NCBI GenBank assembly: GCA_026392325.1
Contig: JAPLCH010000007.1
Coordinates: forward strand, 1 to 6,855
Length of the DNA stretch: 6,855 nt
Reading direction: 5' to 3'
From: Solirubrobacterales bacterium
Lineage (GTDB): Bacteria > Actinomycetota > Thermoleophilia > Solirubrobacterales > Solirubrobacteraceae
Every line of letters starts with the position of its first letter. The first letter of the stretch is position 1. Below are positions 5,806 through 6,855 of the stretch, piece by piece. Made by a program: the position numbers and the translations under genes. Under the pieces are notes generated by a model, which was given only the letters and a program-made list of their open reading frames with translations, was not told the DNA's origin and did not search any database.

Positions 5806-6579
5806 ATGAAGAAACGACAGATCACAACTGCAGCATTAGCTGCACTCTGCTGCGCTGCGGTTGCTCCGGCAACGGCAGCTGCCGCTACATCAACGGTCCA
5901 CCTCAGGGGGACGGCCTATGAGTTCAACAGCGTCCACACAATGCTTTCGGGCGCGGTGATCAAGGTGGAGGAATATCCAAAGCTCAGCGCTGTAGTGGGC
6001 TCGGATGGCAAGTACGACATCCCCGTTCCTTCTAGGGCCACGAAGGTGACTCATTACATCACGATCACTGGGTCTTCCGGATATTACGGAGTGCATCTGC
6101 AGACCTTCACGATGGCGGGCAAGAGCCTTGCCAACGTCAACTTCCAGACGCCGACAGATGCGGTGGCCAAATTCATGATGATGATCCTCAACATCGCGCC
6201 TGTGGATCCACTCTCCGCTGCTTGGAGAGTCAAGGACTGCGCGATTGTGTCGACGTTTAGCACCAAGAACGTTCACGGATTGGATTACGCCCACTTCATC
6301 GCGTACGGGGCACACGGAGTTGCAGGCGCCACGGCGAAGTCCTCTCCGAAGCTCAGCGGAGTCTCTGCGCCGGTTTACTTCAATGAGAACGTGACTCCGG
6401 ACCGGAAGCAGAAGTCGTCGTCTATCGATGGTGGCGTCATCTTCACCCGAGTTCCAACGGGTACTTACACGATCACCGCCAGTCACAAGACGGCGAAGTT
6501 TGCATCGTTCAAGGCGACTTGCAAGCCGGGCTGGGTCGTGAACGCAAACCCACCTTGGGGTCTCTACCAGACCAAATAG
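5806..6579 (+). CDS. secreted protein of unknown function, carboxypeptidase-regulatory-like folds, paralog 2
   Basis: A 257-residue paralog of the preceding protein. From LQTFTM to the C-terminus the two align without gaps at about 65% identity by hand count, with SHKTAKFASFKATC identical in both. The N-terminal strands VHLRGTAYEF, LSGAVIKVEEYP and SDGKYDIPVP match too, with small length changes near residues 41-46 and 86-93. The signal peptide is residues 1-27 (MKKR start, alanine-rich core). Cysteines C145 and C239 match those of paralog 1. Three ATGs in a row occur at 5800, 5803 and 5806; GGGAG at 5795-5799 gives proper spacing only for 5806. A longer reading from GTG 5698 would run into the upstream gene and bury the signal peptide, so I reject it. 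It is co-transcribed with paralog 1 and followed by a strong terminator. Confidence 0.85.
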   Translation: MKKRQITTAALAALCCAAVAPATAAAATSTVHLRGTAYEFNSVHTMLSGAVIKVEEYPKLSAVVGSDGKYDIPVPSRATKVTHYITITGSSGYYGVHLQTFTMAGKSLANVNFQTPTDAVAKFMMMILNIAPVDPLSAAWRVKDCAIVSTFSTKNVHGLDYAHFIAYGAHGVAGATAKSSPKLSGVSAPVYFNENVTPDRKQKSSSIDGGVIFTRVPTGTYTITASHKTAKFASFKATCKPGWVVNANPPWGLYQTK

Positions 6580-6594
6580 AAGAGCTTGAAATGG

Positions 6595-6623
6595 AGGGCC
6601 CGGGTAACCGGGCCCTTTGCTTT
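6595..6623 (+). terminator. intrinsic terminator of the secreted-protein operon
   Basis: A perfect 9-bp stem, AGGGCCCGG (6595-6603) with CCGGGCCCT (6608-6616), is closed by a GTAA loop (GNRA type) and followed by TTTGCTTT. It lies 16 bases after the stop codon of paralog 2, so it ends that operon before the thiolase gene. The broken T-run may lower efficiency. Confidence 0.85.
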
Positions 6624-6675
6624 GCCCCCTGAACGTTGAGGAAGGTGCGATTCCGCCGCCGCGCGAGTACCCTTG

Positions 6676-6691
6676 TTGACTCGCAAGTCAA
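6676..6691. promoter_or_regulatory. 6-4-6 palindrome upstream of the thiolase, candidate operator
   Basis: TTGACT (6676-6681) and AGTCAA (6686-6691) are exact reverse complements with a 4-base spacer. TTGACT also resembles a -35 box, and a poor -10 (TAGTCA, 6697-6702) lies 15 bases on, so the palindrome would overlap the promoter. TetR-family repressors often control beta-oxidation genes through sites of this size, but it does not match the KstR consensus I know. AGTCA recurs at 6698 and 6705. Confidence 0.45.
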
Positions 6692-6713
6692 TTTTCTAGT
6701 CAGGAGTCAGACG

Positions 6714-6855
6714 ATGGCAAGCAGTGAAGCGCTGGTGTTCGACGCAATCCGCACGCCCAGAGGCAAGGGCAAGCACAATGGATCCCTCCACGGCACCAAG
6801 CCTGTGGACCTTGTTGTTGGTCTTATGCATGAGATTCTTCTGCGTAACGACCAGC
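6714..6855 (+). CDS. acetyl-CoA C-acetyltransferase (thiolase), N-terminal 47 codons only
   Basis: The open end of a thiolase gene cut by the window edge. The 47 visible residues contain ALVFDAIRTPRGKGKHNGSL followed by KPVDLVVGLMHEIL and RND, the standard N-terminus of acetyl-CoA/3-ketoacyl-CoA thiolases, which split 3-ketoacyl-CoA with CoA to give acetyl-CoA at the last step of beta-oxidation. The RGKGK plus KPVDLV form is the one common in actinobacterial FadA-like enzymes of fatty-acid and steroid degradation. The catalytic cysteine and histidines lie beyond the window. AGGAG at 6702-6706, seven bases before the ATG, fixes the start. It is separated from the secreted-protein operon by a terminator and has its own upstream region. 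A beta-oxidation partner may follow downstream. Confidence 0.88.
   Translation, partial: MASSEALVFDAIRTPRGKGKHNGSLHGTKPVDLVVGLMHEILLRNDQ

Noticed and set aside
5890..6486. A 198-codon open frame on the minus strand
   Set aside because: It is antisense to the well-supported second paralog, has no recognisable domain, and its composition is what a mirrored GC-rich gene gives.
1..6855. Mobile elements, CRISPR arrays or defence cassettes
   Set aside because: No transposase, integrase, regularly spaced repeats or target-site duplications were seen. A tRNA 3' end is present at the left edge, but no integrase or repeated tRNA end follows.

Overview
The window looks like chromosomal DNA from an uncultured or little-studied actinobacterium. 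That is inference. It rests on moderately high GC, a tRNA whose CCA end is not encoded, a P450 and a thiolase that resemble actinobacterial lipid/sterol-degradation enzymes, and signal-peptide-bearing secreted proteins. Gene density is ordinary and there are no insertion sequences, CRISPR arrays or phage genes.

Layout, left to right. The 3' half of a proline tRNA opens the window (1-39). A small DUF1330 protein is encoded on the minus strand (62-373). Divergent from it is a secreted glycoside hydrolase family 6-like protein (542-1660) in which several catalytic-site residues are replaced. Next is a probable two-gene operon: a histidinol dehydrogenase-family protein with altered metal-site residues (1728-3110), and 2 bases later a small DoxX-like membrane protein (3113-3499). 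A cytochrome P450 on the minus strand (3533-4777) converges on this pair. The 198-base divergent region (4778-4975) holds three sets of inverted repeats, one bracketing a plausible P450 promoter. Two tandem, closely related, secreted proteins of unknown function follow (4976-5758 and 5806-6579), closed by a strong intrinsic terminator (6595-6623). The window ends in the first 47 codons of an acetyl-CoA acetyltransferase-type thiolase (6714-6855), preceded by a clean 6-4-6 palindrome.

Functionally, the P450 and thiolase fit aliphatic or sterol side-chain oxidation and beta-oxidation. They lie on either side of an unrelated secreted-protein operon, so a direct link is not shown. The best leads for something undescribed are the tandem secreted paralogs with their structured upstream region, the GH6-like protein that may no longer be a normal cellulase, and the HisD-family protein that may not be a true histidinol dehydrogenase.
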